35,658 nt of DNA from contig QZJZ01000083.1 of NCBI GenBank assembly GCA_003599815.1, positions 1 through 35,658 of the forward strand, given 5' to 3'. The notes under the pieces were generated by a model, which saw nothing but the letters and a program-made list of their open reading frames with translations, did no database searches and was not told the DNA's origin. The stretch comes from Candidatus Auribacter fodinae (GTDB lineage: Bacteria; Auribacterota; Auribacteria; Auribacterales; Auribacteraceae). Below are positions 14,364-25,362 of the stretch, piece by piece. Position 1 is the first letter of the stretch, and the number at the start of each line of letters is the position of its first letter. The position numbers were made by a program, and so were the translations under genes.

Positions 14364-15497
14364 ATGCTGATTTCAGTCCCAAGAGAACAGTTTAAAGATG
14401 AAACACGAGTACCTCTGCTTCCCTCTGCCGTGGAACGGTTAGTGCAGAAAGGAGCCTCTGTTGGCGTTGAAACCGGGCTTGGCCTGTCAATCAATATTGA
14501 CGATGATGCGTACAAAAAAGCAGGCGCTGTCATCGAAAAAGAACGCTCAAAACTGATTGCTTCCGCAGACTGTATCGTGCGCATTCGCAAACCGGACGCG
14601 GAAGAAATAAAAACTATGAAAAAAGGCGCTATTCATATCAGTTATCTTGATCCGTTTAACGAATCCGCTCTTGTGGACATATGCGCGAAATCAGGTATTT
14701 CCGCTATTAGTCTTGAAATGATTCCAAGAACGACGCTTGCGCAAAAAATGGATGTGCTCAGTTCTCAGGCAAATATCGCCGGATACGCGGCGGTTATTAT
14801 AGCGGCGGAACGTATTAATAAAGTATTCCCCATGATGATTACCCCTTCCGGCACTATTTCTCCGGCGCGGGTATTTATTATAGGAGCAGGTGTCGCCGGA
14901 TTACAGGCGATCGCTACCGCAAAACGGCTCGGCGCGAGGGTTGAGGCGTTCGATACACGCCCGGCAGTGGCTGAACAGGTTCAGTCGCTCGGCGCGAAAT
15001 TCGTCAAGGTCGACCTCGGCGAAACCGGAGAAACAAAAAACGGTTACGCAAAACAACTTACACAAGAACAACTCGACAAACAGAGACAGGCAATGGCGAA
15101 ACAATGCTCCCTCGCTGATGTGGTTATCACCACAGCACAGGTCTTTGGAAAGAAAGCTCCTCTGATTGTCACGAAAGACATGATTGCCGGCATAAAACCC
15201 GGAAGCGTCATAGTTGACCTCGCTGTTGAGACTGGCGGAAACGTGGAAGGTTCTGTAGCGGGCAAAGAAGTTGACATCAATGGAGTAAAGATAATCGGCA
15301 TAACCAACATGCCGGGACAAACGGCATTTGACGCAAGCCTGATGTTCTCCAACAATATCTGCAATTTCATTGACCATTTCTGGAACAAAGAAGCAAAAAG
15401 CATAAATATCAATACAGCTGACGAGATTATGCAAGGTTGCCTCATTACCCATAATGGTTCCATGTGCAATAAAACACTATTATCATTAAATAAATAA
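14364..15497 (+). CDS. pntA: PntAA, NAD(P) transhydrogenase alpha subunit, NAD(H)-binding domain I
   Basis: This 377-residue cytoplasmic component binds NAD(H) and exchanges hydride with NADP(H) on PntB, coupled to proton flow. It belongs to the alanine dehydrogenase/PNT family. The N-terminal start SVPREQFKDETRVPLLP is typical. The RQD loop is seen as R122, Q127 and D130 in PRTTLAQKMDVLSSQ. The Rossmann motif is GAGVAG (174-179), followed by EAFDTRP. It is the split form in which the membrane part of alpha is a separate gene (next). GAGGT at about 14353 precedes the ATG. Confidence 0.93.
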   Translation: MLISVPREQFKDETRVPLLPSAVERLVQKGASVGVETGLGLSINIDDDAYKKAGAVIEKERSKLIASADCIVRIRKPDAEEIKTMKKGAIHISYLDPFNESALVDICAKSGISAISLEMIPRTTLAQKMDVLSSQANIAGYAAVIIAAERINKVFPMMITPSGTISPARVFIIGAGVAGLQAIATAKRLGARVEAFDTRPAVAEQVQSLGAKFVKVDLGETGETKNGYAKQLTQEQLDKQRQAMAKQCSLADVVITTAQVFGKKAPLIVTKDMIAGIKPGSVIVDLAVETGGNVEGSVAGKEVDINGVKIIGITNMPGQTAFDASLMFSNNICNFIDHFWNKEAKSININTADEIMQGCLITHNGSMCNKTLLSLNK

Positions 15498-15516
15498 CAT
15501 ACGGAGACAACCAGCT

Positions 15517-15819
15517 ATGGAAACAATCGCTATCTACCTTGGTTTTATCCTGCTCCTGTCGATTTTTCTCGGGTTTGAGCTGATCTCAAAAGTGCCCTCA
15601 AAACTGCATACACCGCTTATGTCCGGCGCGAACGCCATATCAGGAATCACACTGGTCGGAGCAATTATCTCTGCAGGAACCGGTACCGATAACCGCATCA
15701 GCGTACTGCTCGGCACACTGGCAGTAACGTTCGCAACGATTAACGTCGTAGGCGGTTATTTTGTGACAGACCGTATGCTTGCCATGTTCCACAAAAAGGA
15801 AACCGGAGGAAAGAAATGA
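15517..15819 (+). CDS. PntAB, transhydrogenase alpha subunit, membrane part
   Basis: This 100-residue inner-membrane protein has three or four hydrophobic helices and forms half of the proton channel (domain II). Family marks are FLGFELISKVPSKLHTPLMS, SGANAISGITLVGA and NVVGGYFVTDRML. It lies 19 bases after pntAA with a GGAGA ribosome site. Its stop overlaps the ATG of pntB (ATGA at 15816-15819). The three-gene arrangement is the same as in Rhodospirillum rubrum. Confidence 0.93.
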   Translation: METIAIYLGFILLLSIFLGFELISKVPSKLHTPLMSGANAISGITLVGAIISAGTGTDNRISVLLGTLAVTFATINVVGGYFVTDRMLAMFHKKETGGKK

Positions 15820-17192
15820 GCCTTAATGCACTGATAAATTTCGCGTATATTGCCGCGGCAATCATGTTTATTTTCGGGCTAAAAATGCTGAGTTCTCCAG
15901 CTACTGCCCGCAAAGGAAATCTTATTTCAGCATTCGGTATGTTTCTGGCTGTTATCATTACTCTGCTGGATAAATCCATTATCTCCTATGAGTTTATCGC
16001 TATCGGTATAGCGGCAGGGTCGGTGATCGGTTTTTTCGCGGCACGGCTTGTAGCTATGACACGAATGCCTGAGATGGTAGCTCTATTTAACGGGTTTGGC
16101 GGTATAGCCAGTTTGCTGGTCGGTTGGGCTGTATATCATTTCACGCCTGAAATCCCGCCATTTACTGCCGTGACAATTTTTCTTTCCGTCATAATCGGCG
16201 GTATCACCTTTACCGGAAGCGTAGTCGCCTTTGGTAAACTAAGCGAGTATATCAGCGGAAAACCAATACTTTTTGCCGGACAGCACATTGTTAATGCGGT
16301 TCTGGTTATCGGTTCACTAGTGCTTGGAGCATTATATTGCTTGAATCCTGCTGGTAATTACCTGATTTTTTCAATAATTATAGTTATGTCTTTAATTCTT
16401 GGCATTCTTGCCGTTATTCCAATCGGCGGAGCGGATATGCCCGTTGTTATTTCACTCCTGAACAGTTATTCAGGACTGGCCGCCTGTGCCGCAGGCTTTG
16501 TTATTCAAAATAATATTCTTATAGTGGCGGGCGCACTGGTCGGCGCAAGCGGTATTATCCTCACGCAAATCATGTGCAAAGCAATGAACCGCTCACTGGC
16601 GAATGTATTGTTCAGCGGGTTCGGCGCAACCAGCTCCAAAAAGCAGGAAGGCGTTCAGGGCGAAGCAAAACCGCTGAAAGTCGACGACGCTTATCTTATA
16701 CTGGAAGCCGCTCAATCCGTTGTGGTTGTGCCCGGATACGGATTGGCGGTCGCACAAGCGCAGCATGCGTTGAGAGAACTTGACGAATTGCTGGAAGCGA
16801 ATGGTTGTGAAGTGCGTTATGCCATACACCCTGTAGCAGGGCGTATGCCGGGGCATATGAATGTGCTTCTTGCCGAAGCCAACGTGCCGTACGATAAACT
16901 GATCGACATGGACAACATCAACCCGACAATGAATACTGTTGACGTGTGCCTCGTCGTCGGCGCTAATGATGTAGTCAACCCGGCGGCTCGCGAAGACGAG
17001 TCAAGCCCCATCTATGGTATGCCGATAATCAATGTCGATCATGCAAAACTGGTTTTCGTGCTGAAAAGATCAATGGCTACCGGATTCGCCGGAGTACAAA
17101 ATCCACTCTTTTTCAAAGAAAATACACGGATGATTTTCGGGGATGCAAAAGAAACTATCACTGGGCTCGTAGCGGGATTCAAAAATAATTGA
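15816..17192 (+). CDS. pntB: PntB, NAD(P) transhydrogenase beta subunit
   Basis: This 458-residue protein combines about nine membrane helices (domain II, 1-265) with the NADP(H)-binding domain III. Domain II marks are RMPEMVALFNGFGG, GKPILFAGQHIVN and IPIGGADMPVVISLLNSYSG. Domain III shows VPGYGLAVAQAQ (305-316), AGRMPGHMNVLLAEA (341-355), VGANDVVNPAA (381-391) and RSMATGFAGVQNPLF. All are canonical. The enzyme would supply NADPH using the proton gradient. Confidence 0.95.
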   Translation: MSLNALINFAYIAAAIMFIFGLKMLSSPATARKGNLISAFGMFLAVIITLLDKSIISYEFIAIGIAAGSVIGFFAARLVAMTRMPEMVALFNGFGGIASLLVGWAVYHFTPEIPPFTAVTIFLSVIIGGITFTGSVVAFGKLSEYISGKPILFAGQHIVNAVLVIGSLVLGALYCLNPAGNYLIFSIIIVMSLILGILAVIPIGGADMPVVISLLNSYSGLAACAAGFVIQNNILIVAGALVGASGIILTQIMCKAMNRSLANVLFSGFGATSSKKQEGVQGEAKPLKVDDAYLILEAAQSVVVVPGYGLAVAQAQHALRELDELLEANGCEVRYAIHPVAGRMPGHMNVLLAEANVPYDKLIDMDNINPTMNTVDVCLVVGANDVVNPAAREDESSPIYGMPIINVDHAKLVFVLKRSMATGFAGVQNPLFFKENTRMIFGDAKETITGLVAGFKNN

Positions 17193-17229
17193 GATCCTAT
17201 TAGCCTCTTTTATTGTTGAGGATACTCAT

Positions 17230-18219
17230 ATGTATAACCGGATTGTCACTCATAACGACTTTGACGGCATTGTATCTGCGGCTTTATGCAGTCTGCATTA
17301 TGGCGTCAATGACCTATTTTTCTGTTCGCCAACGGATATTCCGCATAAAAGATTTCCGGTCAGCAACAGCGATATTCTTTGTGATCTTCCCTATTCCTCT
17401 TCCTGCGGACTATGGTTTGACCACCATATAGGAAACAAAGAGGAATTGGAGTACCGGGGTATCGCTCTGGATTCTATTTCCGGCAAATTCAATCTTTCGC
17501 CAAGTTGCGCGCGCGTTATTTATGATTATCTTTCCGACAACTCGACTTTTCCCGATTTTATGGGAGACACAGTTGCTGAAACGGATATCGTCGACGGTTT
17601 TCTCTACTCATCTCCTGAAGAATGGCGAAACCCAACCCCCGGCAGGATTATCAATTCGTCGCTGATGACAGCGTTTTCCTCTCAACAGGATGAAACAGCA
17701 TACATGAGGCGGCTTGCACAAGCAATCAGATCGGCGCCATTACCAGATATCGCTCAAAATGAATGGGTTAAGGTACGATTCAATCAATATCTTGAAGAAG
17801 AAGCGACCATGCTGAAAATAATTGAGCAGTCACATTATTTTCTTCCGCAGGACAAAAATCGTGAAATTCCGGTTATAGATCTGACGGAATTCAAGCGCCA
17901 GCCATCAGTTGTGCGCGCGCTTGTCTTTTCGCTCTGCCCTTCCGCCCGTGCGGTTGTTATGGTTTCAAATCAGGTTCAGAAAGGGATCAAAACAACGAAC
18001 TTGAATTTCTCCATCTCGCTCGGTTTTCATTACTTCAACAAAAAACACGGCAAAGACGTCGGGGCAATTATGGACGAACTGGGGCTCGGAGACGGGCATA
18101 CAGGCGCGGCAGGCGGGCGGTTATCGTGTTCATCTAAACCGGATATGGTAAAAAAGAAACAGCAAACACTTAACGATATATTTAACCTCTGGGTTAAACA
18201 GCCCGATATCATGAATTAA
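17230..18219 (+). CDS. DHH-family phosphoesterase
   Basis: This 329-residue cytoplasmic hydrolase of the DHH superfamily (oligonucleases, pyrophosphatases, cyclic-dinucleotide hydrolases) shows metal-site motifs THNDFDGIVSA (H8, D10, D12), D52 in ILCDLPY, the namesake DHH in WFDHHIG (64-66), and D118/D122 in AETDIVDGF. Near the C terminus a glycine-rich LGDGHTGAAGGRL (about 287-299) is the DHHA1-type substrate loop. The substrate is unknown. GAGGA precedes ATG 17230, 37 bases after pntB, so it may be the last gene of the pnt operon. It is distinct from RecJ, also in this window. It ends two bases from the convergent GT87 gene. Confidence 0.82.
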   Translation: MYNRIVTHNDFDGIVSAALCSLHYGVNDLFFCSPTDIPHKRFPVSNSDILCDLPYSSSCGLWFDHHIGNKEELEYRGIALDSISGKFNLSPSCARVIYDYLSDNSTFPDFMGDTVAETDIVDGFLYSSPEEWRNPTPGRIINSSLMTAFSSQQDETAYMRRLAQAIRSAPLPDIAQNEWVKVRFNQYLEEEATMLKIIEQSHYFLPQDKNREIPVIDLTEFKRQPSVVRALVFSLCPSARAVVMVSNQVQKGIKTTNLNFSISLGFHYFNKKHGKDVGAIMDELGLGDGHTGAAGGRLSCSSKPDMVKKKQQTLNDIFNLWVKQPDIMN

Positions 18220-18221
18220 AA

Positions 18222-19736
18222 TCAATTCTTCGTCTTTTTCAAATCACCAAATACGGGATTGTCTGGATCAAGCCGGTACACCCTGTGAACACATTTTGAA
18301 AATTCTTCATCGAGGCCCTGCTCCTGTAAAAAATTAGCGTAATGAATCAAGCCATCGATATAATTCGGGTTAATAAAATATGCTTTTTTATACCACAAAT
18401 GCGCGGCAGGTATGTCTCCATTAAGCTCACATTTTAACGCCCTTGCGATACAATCCCGCGCAGAAAGCGATACAGCGGAAACAGCCTCCGCAAACAGCAC
18501 AGCCGCAAGCAGGAGGACAGCCAGCCACTTGGCAGGAAACCGTACGTTGAGCAATCTGCATATCACGCTGGAATACAAAAGCAGTAGCGGTATAATCTTA
18601 CAAGAATGATACAAAATACTGCGGGTATCCGATAAATATGGCTGTAACTCCGCGTAACGCTCGCCGATAGGCATATCCACAAACCAAAACACTGTCGGCA
18701 GCGCCAGAAAAAACCAGATAACAGCTACGGCCCGGCGATCTCTGTTCATATATTCAACCGCAAGAACAGGTAAAAGCATTACCAGATGATGTTCCCATAC
18801 AAATTTATATCCAACAAAAAAAGTACATACCCACAATGATAGCAATCCTCTTGTATCCCGTTCCTGTGTAGTGAACATTACCCATAAGGAAACTGCAACA
18901 ATACCAATACTCCACATAAACTGTACCGCGGCAATGGTGCTTGTATTATATGTCACGAGCTGTACTAAATCCTGAATCAACGGATACATACCCAGATTAC
19001 CCGCCTGATAAAAATAATCAAGGGGAGTACCGAACACATACTCCACAAAATACTTCAGATCAGATGGATGCCATAAAAAATAAGGAATAAACAACAAAAA
19101 AGAAAACAATGCGCTATACAGGATAATCTTCATTTTTCGTTGTTTGATATACACCGGAAGAAGCAATAACGTATGCATTTTCACGTTAACGCTCAACGCC
19201 CATACAAATGATGGGCTGTTTGAAATAAGTATCAGGCATAAGAGAAGCGCCATTATTGTATTTGTCTGCCCCATATACAAATCAATATATAATGGCGTAA
19301 AACAACAGAAGAGAAAAAAAGGAACTAATCTTTTGCCGACGGCAAAAACCGCACTCGATATCAGAAACCATAACAAAACAAAACAACATAGTATTAACAG
19401 AACCCAACAGCTATATGCTATCCATGGAGATGTCAGCTGAGAAACTAAACCCACCGTATATGCCGCAAAGGGAGGATATTTATAAATCGCACCGTACGGT
19501 ATAACCAGAGGTTCCGAACCGGGCAGATAAATACTGCTCCCCTGCGTCAGGTTGTACCCAGCCTGATAAAACTGAAAAAAATCTCCGCCTTTACCGATAC
19601 GATGCGTAGAATCATTAAACAGGGAATCAATAAGTCCGGTGCGGAGTGAAAGAAGAAAAATGCCAACTACCGCAAGTGCCCCGCACAGGACAAATATCTT
19701 TTTTAGATGGTACGTCTTACTGCATAGATGCATCAT
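18222..19736 (-). CDS. GT87/DUF2029-type membrane glycosyltransferase with C-terminal TPR
   Basis: The protein has 504 residues from ATG 19736. TTG 19742 two codons earlier is also possible; neither has a clear ribosome site. It has about ten hydrophobic helices. The first extracytoplasmic loop carries GGDFFQFYQAGYNL, the acidic site of GT-C mannosyltransferases that use polyprenyl-phosphate sugars, then YKYPPFAAY. The C-terminal 75 residues are soluble and resemble two TPR repeats (ALKCELNGDIPAAHLWYKKA; YANFLQEQGLDEEFSKCV). It probably adds sugars to a glycolipid or glycan on the outer face of the inner membrane. The acceptor is unknown. It is the last gene of the leftward supercluster, 18 bases after recJ. 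Confidence 0.72.
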   Translation of the reverse strand: MMHLCSKTYHLKKIFVLCGALAVVGIFLLSLRTGLIDSLFNDSTHRIGKGGDFFQFYQAGYNLTQGSSIYLPGSEPLVIPYGAIYKYPPFAAYTVGLVSQLTSPWIAYSCWVLLILCCFVLLWFLISSAVFAVGKRLVPFFLFCCFTPLYIDLYMGQTNTIMALLLCLILISNSPSFVWALSVNVKMHTLLLLPVYIKQRKMKIILYSALFSFLLFIPYFLWHPSDLKYFVEYVFGTPLDYFYQAGNLGMYPLIQDLVQLVTYNTSTIAAVQFMWSIGIVAVSLWVMFTTQERDTRGLLSLWVCTFFVGYKFVWEHHLVMLLPVLAVEYMNRDRRAVAVIWFFLALPTVFWFVDMPIGERYAELQPYLSDTRSILYHSCKIIPLLLLYSSVICRLLNVRFPAKWLAVLLLAAVLFAEAVSAVSLSARDCIARALKCELNGDIPAAHLWYKKAYFINPNYIDGLIHYANFLQEQGLDEEFSKCVHRVYRLDPDNPVFGDLKKTKN

Positions 19737-19760
19737 GAACAAAGCGATCAGGTTATGATC

Positions 19761-21488
19761 TTAGTTCTTATGTATACGCGCGTCAAGAATTTGCAACTGA
19801 ATCGTCGGTATACCGGTATACTCCGTTAAATGCAGGGAATAGACAATATCAACTATATCTCCCTTAGCCAAATCCCGAAGGTCTTCCTGCATATTAAAAC
19901 CAATGACTTCCTGAATAATGCCGTCGTCTTCAACAATAAATTTGACATGATTCCGCCCGAAAAAACGAGGAATTCCCTGCACCATTAGATTTTCGGAGAG
20001 AAATACCGGCCTGTTGTTTTTCTGTCCGAAAGGAGCGAGCATCTCTGTTTCTTTCATTAACTGGTCGCCGATATCAGCCAAATTTATCGTATAATCAATA
20101 TATACTTCAGGCAGTAACTCGTTATTAATTAGTTCGGCATCCGCTATGGCATTAATCCGCTTTGTCAGCGCGTCTATGTTTTCAGCCTTAAGAGACAAAC
20201 CGGCGGCAAAGCTATGCCCGCCATACTCAAGAAGCAACTCATCGCATTTTGACAGCCCGTCCAGCAGATTGAAGCACGTCACACTGCGAGCGGATCCACG
20301 CGCTATATTATCATCTCCGATAGTAAAGACAATGGCGGGCTTGAAATATTCTCTCGTTAAACGTGCGGCAACAATACTTACAATCCCTACTGCCCAATCA
20401 CGTTTAGCGACAAGCAATATTTTTCTGTCCCGAATTTCAGGTGTATTTTCGATCATGTCTTTTGCCTGGAGAAACACTTCTTCTTCCAGCTTCTGACGTT
20501 CGCGATTCACCTTTTCCATCATATCCGTAAGATATTGCGCCTCGGCAGGATCGTCGGTAATCATAAGTTCCACGGCAAGGTCAGCCTCTTTCAATCTGCC
20601 GATCGCGTTTATGCGAGGAGCGATAAAGAAGCTTACATCTGTTGTTTTCATCGGGCGGTTCTGGGGGATAGCAGTTTTTTCTTTCAGTTTCTGCAACCCG
20701 ATCTTCGACGTATTGCTGAGTTGGCGCAACCCGTAAAGAACAAAAACCCGATTCTCATCAACGAGCGGCATCATATCCGCAATAGTACCCAGAGCAACCA
20801 GATCAAGATGTTCGCGTAAATCAACATGATCAAAAAGGGTCAATTTATCCTGTCTCGCTTTTTTCAACAGCGCATGAAGCAATTTAAAACAGACGCCGAC
20901 ACCGGCGAGCTCCTTAAACGGGTAATTCCGTTCAGGTAAATTCGGGTTTACCACAGACCACGCATCCGGCAGGTCGCCGGAAGATACATGATGATCCGTA
21001 ATAATAACGTCAATACCGTTTGCTTTTAAACGATTTACTTCATTAACCGCGTTTATCCCGCAATCAACTGTAATAACCAGCGAAGCTCCATGATTTAATG
21101 CGGCCTGAATACCCTCTTCGCCAAGCCCATACCCTTCGACCAGCCTATTGGGAATGTAATAGTAAACCGGAACACCGACAGAACGCAATATGACATACAT
21201 TATCGCTGTGCTGGTTATGCCGTCTACATCATAGTCGCCATGTATAAGAACTGTTTCCTTTCGTTTGACAGCAAGGAGGATACGCTCAACAGCCTGAGTA
21301 ATTCCTTCAAGAATGAACGGATCATAAAGATTGTTCAAATTCAAGTTAAGGAATTTTTGCACAACATCTACATTATCCAGACCCCTGTTGATCAGGATTT
21401 GCGCAGACACTCTGCTTATCTCAAAACTTTGCGATATCTGATCCCGCAATGCCTCGCGAATAGGATAAATAATCCATCGCTTTTTCAT
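19761..21488 (-). CDS. recJ: RecJ, single-strand-specific 5'-3' exonuclease
   Basis: This 575-residue DHH/DHHA1 nuclease acts in recombination and mismatch repair. Motifs seen are HGDYDVDGITSTAIM (D85, D87, D89), VDCGIN, ITDHHVSSGDLP (165-167), ALGTIADMMPL, and the DHHA1 loop YGGHSFAAGLSL near 430. A RecJ-type OB fold follows at the C terminus (LAPFGQKNNRPVFL and on). The ATG at 21488 has AGGAAAATAGAG upstream, 35 bases after secDF. Length and motif order are normal. Confidence 0.94.
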   Translation of the reverse strand: MKKRWIIYPIREALRDQISQSFEISRVSAQILINRGLDNVDVVQKFLNLNLNNLYDPFILEGITQAVERILLAVKRKETVLIHGDYDVDGITSTAIMYVILRSVGVPVYYYIPNRLVEGYGLGEEGIQAALNHGASLVITVDCGINAVNEVNRLKANGIDVIITDHHVSSGDLPDAWSVVNPNLPERNYPFKELAGVGVCFKLLHALLKKARQDKLTLFDHVDLREHLDLVALGTIADMMPLVDENRVFVLYGLRQLSNTSKIGLQKLKEKTAIPQNRPMKTTDVSFFIAPRINAIGRLKEADLAVELMITDDPAEAQYLTDMMEKVNRERQKLEEEVFLQAKDMIENTPEIRDRKILLVAKRDWAVGIVSIVAARLTREYFKPAIVFTIGDDNIARGSARSVTCFNLLDGLSKCDELLLEYGGHSFAAGLSLKAENIDALTKRINAIADAELINNELLPEVYIDYTINLADIGDQLMKETEMLAPFGQKNNRPVFLSENLMVQGIPRFFGRNHVKFIVEDDGIIQEVIGFNMQEDLRDLAKGDIVDIVYSLHLTEYTGIPTIQLQILDARIHKN

Positions 21489-21523
21489 CTCTATTTTCCT
21501 GTGTTGAGGTAGAACTTAATGAC

Positions 21524-23752
21524 TTAGTTCTTCTTAATTTTTTCCATAAGAAGCAGAACCGGGCTCGCGATAAAGATCGACGAATAAGTACCGAAGACTA
21601 TTCCGACCAGAAGCGCGAACGCGAAGTCGTTAATTACCTCTCCCCCCAGGAAATAGAGCGCTATCACCACAATCAATGTGGTGAAAGAAGTCAATGTAGT
21701 CCTGCTCAGGGTTTGATTGATACTCATATTGATTATATCGTGGAAATTCGATTTCTTGTACACGTTCATATCCTCACGGATTCTGTCAAATACAACGATG
21801 GTATCGTTTAACGAGTAACCCACTATGGTCAGCAGTGCGGCGATAGTCGGTAATGAAATTTCCCTGCCGCTCATAGAAAATATTCCTAATGTGATCAGAA
21901 CGTCATGAATCAGAGCGACAATAGCGCCCAAAGCAAATCTGAATTCAAAACGCCAGCTTATGTATACAAGGATTCCCATCAGCGCAAACACGATAGCAAG
22001 GAGTGCCTGCTGGCGCAATTCCGCGCCGATAGCCGGACCGACAAATTCCGTACGCACACGTGTTAAGTCATAGGATGTGAACGATGTTTTCAACGTTGAA
22101 AAAATATTTTCAGCGGCATCAGCGCTCGTTTTTATCAAAACATCTTTTTCATCGTTACCGAAATACTGAATGACAGCTTTTTCCTGTCCAATGTCACGGA
22201 GTTTGTTTCTTACTTCGTCAAGAGGAATGTTCTGGCTACCGCGAATCTGAACCAGTGTCCCGCCGGTGAAATCAATCCCGAAATTCGCGTCGCCGCGATA
22301 CATAAAATATCCCATGCCGACAACGATAATGACCGCTGAACCGATAATGGCAACAGTGCGTTTACCAATAAAATCAAATTTCGTATCACCGACAAACCGC
22401 ATCATTTTAAGATTTTTAAAATCAAATTTCGTGATAAGAATATCGTATATAACCCGGCTGACAAACAACGCCGTAAACATACTTGCCAGAATACCAATCG
22501 TCAACGTAACGGCAAACCCTTTTACAGGGCCGGTACCAAACTGGAACAGGAAAGCCGCCGTGATCAAAGTTGTAATATTGGCATCGAAAATAGTCATAAA
22601 CGCGCGCTTAAAACCTGCGGCGATAGATTCATGCACCGATTTGCCGGACAGGCGTTCCTCGCGAATACGTTCAAAAATCAGCACATTGGCGTCAACAGCC
22701 ATACCGATGGTGAGAACAATACCGGCGATACCGGGTAAGGTCAGCGTAAAACCAAGCGCGCCAAGAACTCCGGTTATCATTATGATATTAATGCATAACG
22801 CAAGGTCTGCGATAAATCCTGATATAAAATAATAAACCGCCATAAACAAGACAACCAGAATAAAACCGTACATAGCGGCAGATACACCCTGGCGAACAGA
22901 ATCACTGCCCAGTGTCGGGCTTATAGAACGGTTATCAATCAAACTCAACGGAACAGGCAAAGCGCCGCCGGACAACTGACGTGACAGGCGCTGTACTTCC
23001 TGACTGGTAAACTGGCCCTGTATCACCGCCCTGCCGTTTGGAATTTCAGTGCGTATTACCGGAGCTGAAACGATTACGTCATCGAGAAGAATAGCTAGGC
23101 GCTTGTTGATATTTTCCCTTGTCACTGTCCCAAAGCGTTTTGCGCCTTCCCTTGTAAATTCAATACCGACTTCCGGCATACCGAATCCACTGCCAGATGT
23201 GGGATATGCAGTCTCCAGCATATCACCAGTAAGAACAGGACGAGCCTGAACCAGCATCGGGATTTTTTCCTTATCTCCTCTTTCCGTGGGTATAATCTGG
23301 TATTTGAGTTCCCAACCGAGCGGAAGACGCCCATTTTGCGCCTCTGTAATTTTCTGCGGGTCATCGTCTACAAGCCGGAATTCAAGAAAAGCGACATCGC
23401 CAATGGTTTTGATTGCTTCACCCGGATTGTCAATTCCCGGAAGTTCAACCACTATCCGGTCCGTTCCCTGTATAAAGATCGAAGGTTCTTTAACACCCAG
23501 CGCATCTATACGGTTACGTATAACTTCAACAGCGCGGTGAATACTATCTTCGCGCAGGTCCGCGCCCATACCCATTTCATTTAACTTTTCTTTGTTAATT
23601 TGCCAGACAAGATGGACACCGCCCTTTAAATCCAACCCGAGATTGATCTTCCCTTTACGGGCGGCCGTATCAAAGGGTGGAAATGAGAAATAGGCAGCGA
23701 TTGCTACCACCGCCAAGATAAGCGCGGATCTCAGTAGAAGATTTCTGTTCAT
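21524..23752 (-). CDS. secDF: SecDF, fused Sec translocon proton-driven export factor
   Basis: One 742-residue inner-membrane protein carries SecD and SecF joined head to tail. Helix 1 is at about 8-24. The periplasmic P1 region contains NLGLDLKGGVHLVW and RIVVELPGI. Helices 2-6 lie at about 290-440 with the proton-path motif AVDANVLIFERIREE (352-366). The SecF half begins near 460 with NFGIDFTGGTLVQ (490-502) and ends with YSLNDTIVVFDRIRED (646-661). It pulls exported proteins through SecYEG using the proton gradient. A strong GGAGGAAT site precedes the ATG. Fused forms occur in several phyla, so this is not an assembly artefact. A 138-base AT-rich gap separates it from yajC. Confidence 0.95.
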   Translation of the reverse strand: MNRNLLLRSALILAVVAIAAYFSFPPFDTAARKGKINLGLDLKGGVHLVWQINKEKLNEMGMGADLREDSIHRAVEVIRNRIDALGVKEPSIFIQGTDRIVVELPGIDNPGEAIKTIGDVAFLEFRLVDDDPQKITEAQNGRLPLGWELKYQIIPTERGDKEKIPMLVQARPVLTGDMLETAYPTSGSGFGMPEVGIEFTREGAKRFGTVTRENINKRLAILLDDVIVSAPVIRTEIPNGRAVIQGQFTSQEVQRLSRQLSGGALPVPLSLIDNRSISPTLGSDSVRQGVSAAMYGFILVVLFMAVYYFISGFIADLALCINIIMITGVLGALGFTLTLPGIAGIVLTIGMAVDANVLIFERIREERLSGKSVHESIAAGFKRAFMTIFDANITTLITAAFLFQFGTGPVKGFAVTLTIGILASMFTALFVSRVIYDILITKFDFKNLKMMRFVGDTKFDFIGKRTVAIIGSAVIIVVGMGYFMYRGDANFGIDFTGGTLVQIRGSQNIPLDEVRNKLRDIGQEKAVIQYFGNDEKDVLIKTSADAAENIFSTLKTSFTSYDLTRVRTEFVGPAIGAELRQQALLAIVFALMGILVYISWRFEFRFALGAIVALIHDVLITLGIFSMSGREISLPTIAALLTIVGYSLNDTIVVFDRIREDMNVYKKSNFHDIINMSINQTLSRTTLTSFTTLIVVIALYFLGGEVINDFAFALLVGIVFGTYSSIFIASPVLLLMEKIKKN

Positions 23753-23890
23753 GGATTCCTCCTTTGTTAATTTTTATTTATCATGAATTTATATCATTTT
23801 AAAATAATTCTGATTATATATGTAAGTGTCGGCATAAATCGAATGAAATCCTTAAAAATAAAATAAAAAAATTTACGCAACACATAATAA

Positions 23891-25362
<1,472 letters not shown>

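Noticed and set aside
14901..15469. Two minus-strand open frames inside pntAA
   Set aside because: The opposite-strand frame encodes a full canonical PntAA; codon periodicity belongs to the plus strand.
21524..23752. SecD-SecF fusion as an assembly or frameshift artefact
   Set aside because: The junction is in frame, with a natural linker between helix 6 and the SecF half, and fused SecDF is well known.
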